From positions 1-64,000 of the forward strand of contig NZ_JAUSTK010000019.1 of NCBI RefSeq assembly GCF_030812855.1: a stretch of 64,000 nucleotides of DNA, written 5' to 3'. The stretch's first letter is position 1, and the number at the start of each line of letters is the position of its first letter. Position numbers and translations under genes: made by a program. The DNA is from Paenibacillus wynnii (lineage in GTDB: Bacteria; Bacillota; Bacilli; Paenibacillales; Paenibacillaceae). Below are positions 63,798-64,000 of this stretch, one piece after another. The notes beneath the pieces are model-generated. The model saw only the letters and a program-made list of their open reading frames with translations. It searched no databases and was not told where the DNA came from.

Positions 63798-64000
63798 TTG
63801 CAAATATCGGCTGCATGCTTATTTGTGGTTCTATTTCATTGGAGACTGGATCAGAGTTACATGACGCGAAGAGACGGCAAATTCCTAGATGACCAATCTG
63901 TTTTGGTCTTGAGCTGTGCTTTGAGTATTTTACTTTGTTCTATTTTATCCACGACGTTATTTGAAAACATATATTTAAATTTAGCTATTTTACCCGCCTT
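63798..64000 (+). CDS. Membrane sensor protein, 5' end only
   Basis: A reading frame open to the right edge, probably starting at TTG 63798 (or 63795), with TAAGGAG 6 nt upstream; GTG 63762 is an in-frame alternative. It has two hydrophobic stretches in 68 residues: LQISAACLFVVLFHW and VLVLSCALSILLCSIL. The layout is like the 5TMR-LYT type of sensor domain seen on histidine kinases and GGDEF proteins, but the rest is outside the window, so this remains tentative. Confidence 0.45.
   Translation, partial: MQISAACLFVVLFHWRLDQSYMTRRDGKFLDDQSVLVLSCALSILLCSILSTTLFENIYLNLAILPA

Overview
The window looks like the chromosome of a Gram-positive, endospore-forming member of the Paenibacillaceae, most likely Paenibacillus. 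This is an inference from two complete GerA-type germinant receptor operons, a YesM/YesN-type sensor pair beside a sugar ABC transporter, strong AGGAGG-type ribosome binding sites with frequent TTG/GTG starts, copper-amine-oxidase-like (stalk) domain proteins, and several families of intergenic repeats. No rRNA, tRNA, prophage or CRISPR-Cas locus was found.

Layout. 1-560: a palindrome array and a decayed reading frame. 0.6-9 kb: a small membrane protein, then a catabolite-repressed sugar locus (GH32-like hydrolase, lipoprotein binding protein, two permeases, YesM-type kinase, YesN-type regulator). 9.2-13.3 kb: GH2 beta-galactosidase with a divergent AraC regulator. 13.3-16 kb: an ArsR regulator, a sigma-factor-like ORF behind a promoter, folded leader and terminator, and a decayed segment in which a TnpB-type insertion interrupts a short-chain dehydrogenase, followed by a ThuA fragment. 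16-20.2 kb: first ger operon. 20.3-24 kb: MerR-thioredoxin pair, CHAD protein, stalk-domain protein, LipL-type amidotransferase. 24.1-24.7 kb: minisatellite plus a second palindrome array. 24.7-31 kb: nitrilase-family hydrolase, MarR-nitroreductase-monooxygenase operon, ArsR-SulP group, DUF1361 protein, alkyltransferase-like protein. 31.3-35.4 kb: second ger operon, with a small D-type subunit. 35.4-37.8 kb: small enzymes. 38-45 kb: GT39-GT2 operon, a third palindrome array, a short FAD protein, 66-bp tandem repeats and an OmpR-type two-component system. 45.3-50.1 kb: glgC-glgD-glgP. 50.4-53.6 kb: fRMsr, a GNAT enzyme and a DHA2 exporter. 53.6-56 kb: two diguanylate cyclases behind a c-di-GMP-I riboswitch. 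56-64 kb: MarR, MFS, an Ecs-like ABC transporter, an ECF sigma/anti-sigma pair, an HI0933 flavoprotein and the start of a membrane sensor.

Genes that work together. The first sugar operon is probably self-contained: substrate import, intracellular hydrolysis, and control by YesM/YesN plus CcpA. The GT39-GT2 operon and the OmpR-type two-component operon share a 15-bp motif (TTCAGCAAACRTTCA) upstream, so that pair probably controls both itself and the glycosyltransferases. The riboswitch probably makes synthesis of both cyclases depend on their own product.

Four non-coding signals stand out: (i) three copies of a ~190-bp element made of four 25-bp palindromes spaced 51-62-51 bp (one terminal copy degenerate); (ii) two copies of a ~150-nt dispersed element with compensatory base-pair changes and strand-specific G-U pairs, which suggests a folded RNA; (iii) an attenuator-like leader with three competing stems upstream of the truncated sigma-like gene; (iv) the shared operator of the two-component system. 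I could run no searches, so novelty claims are provisional.
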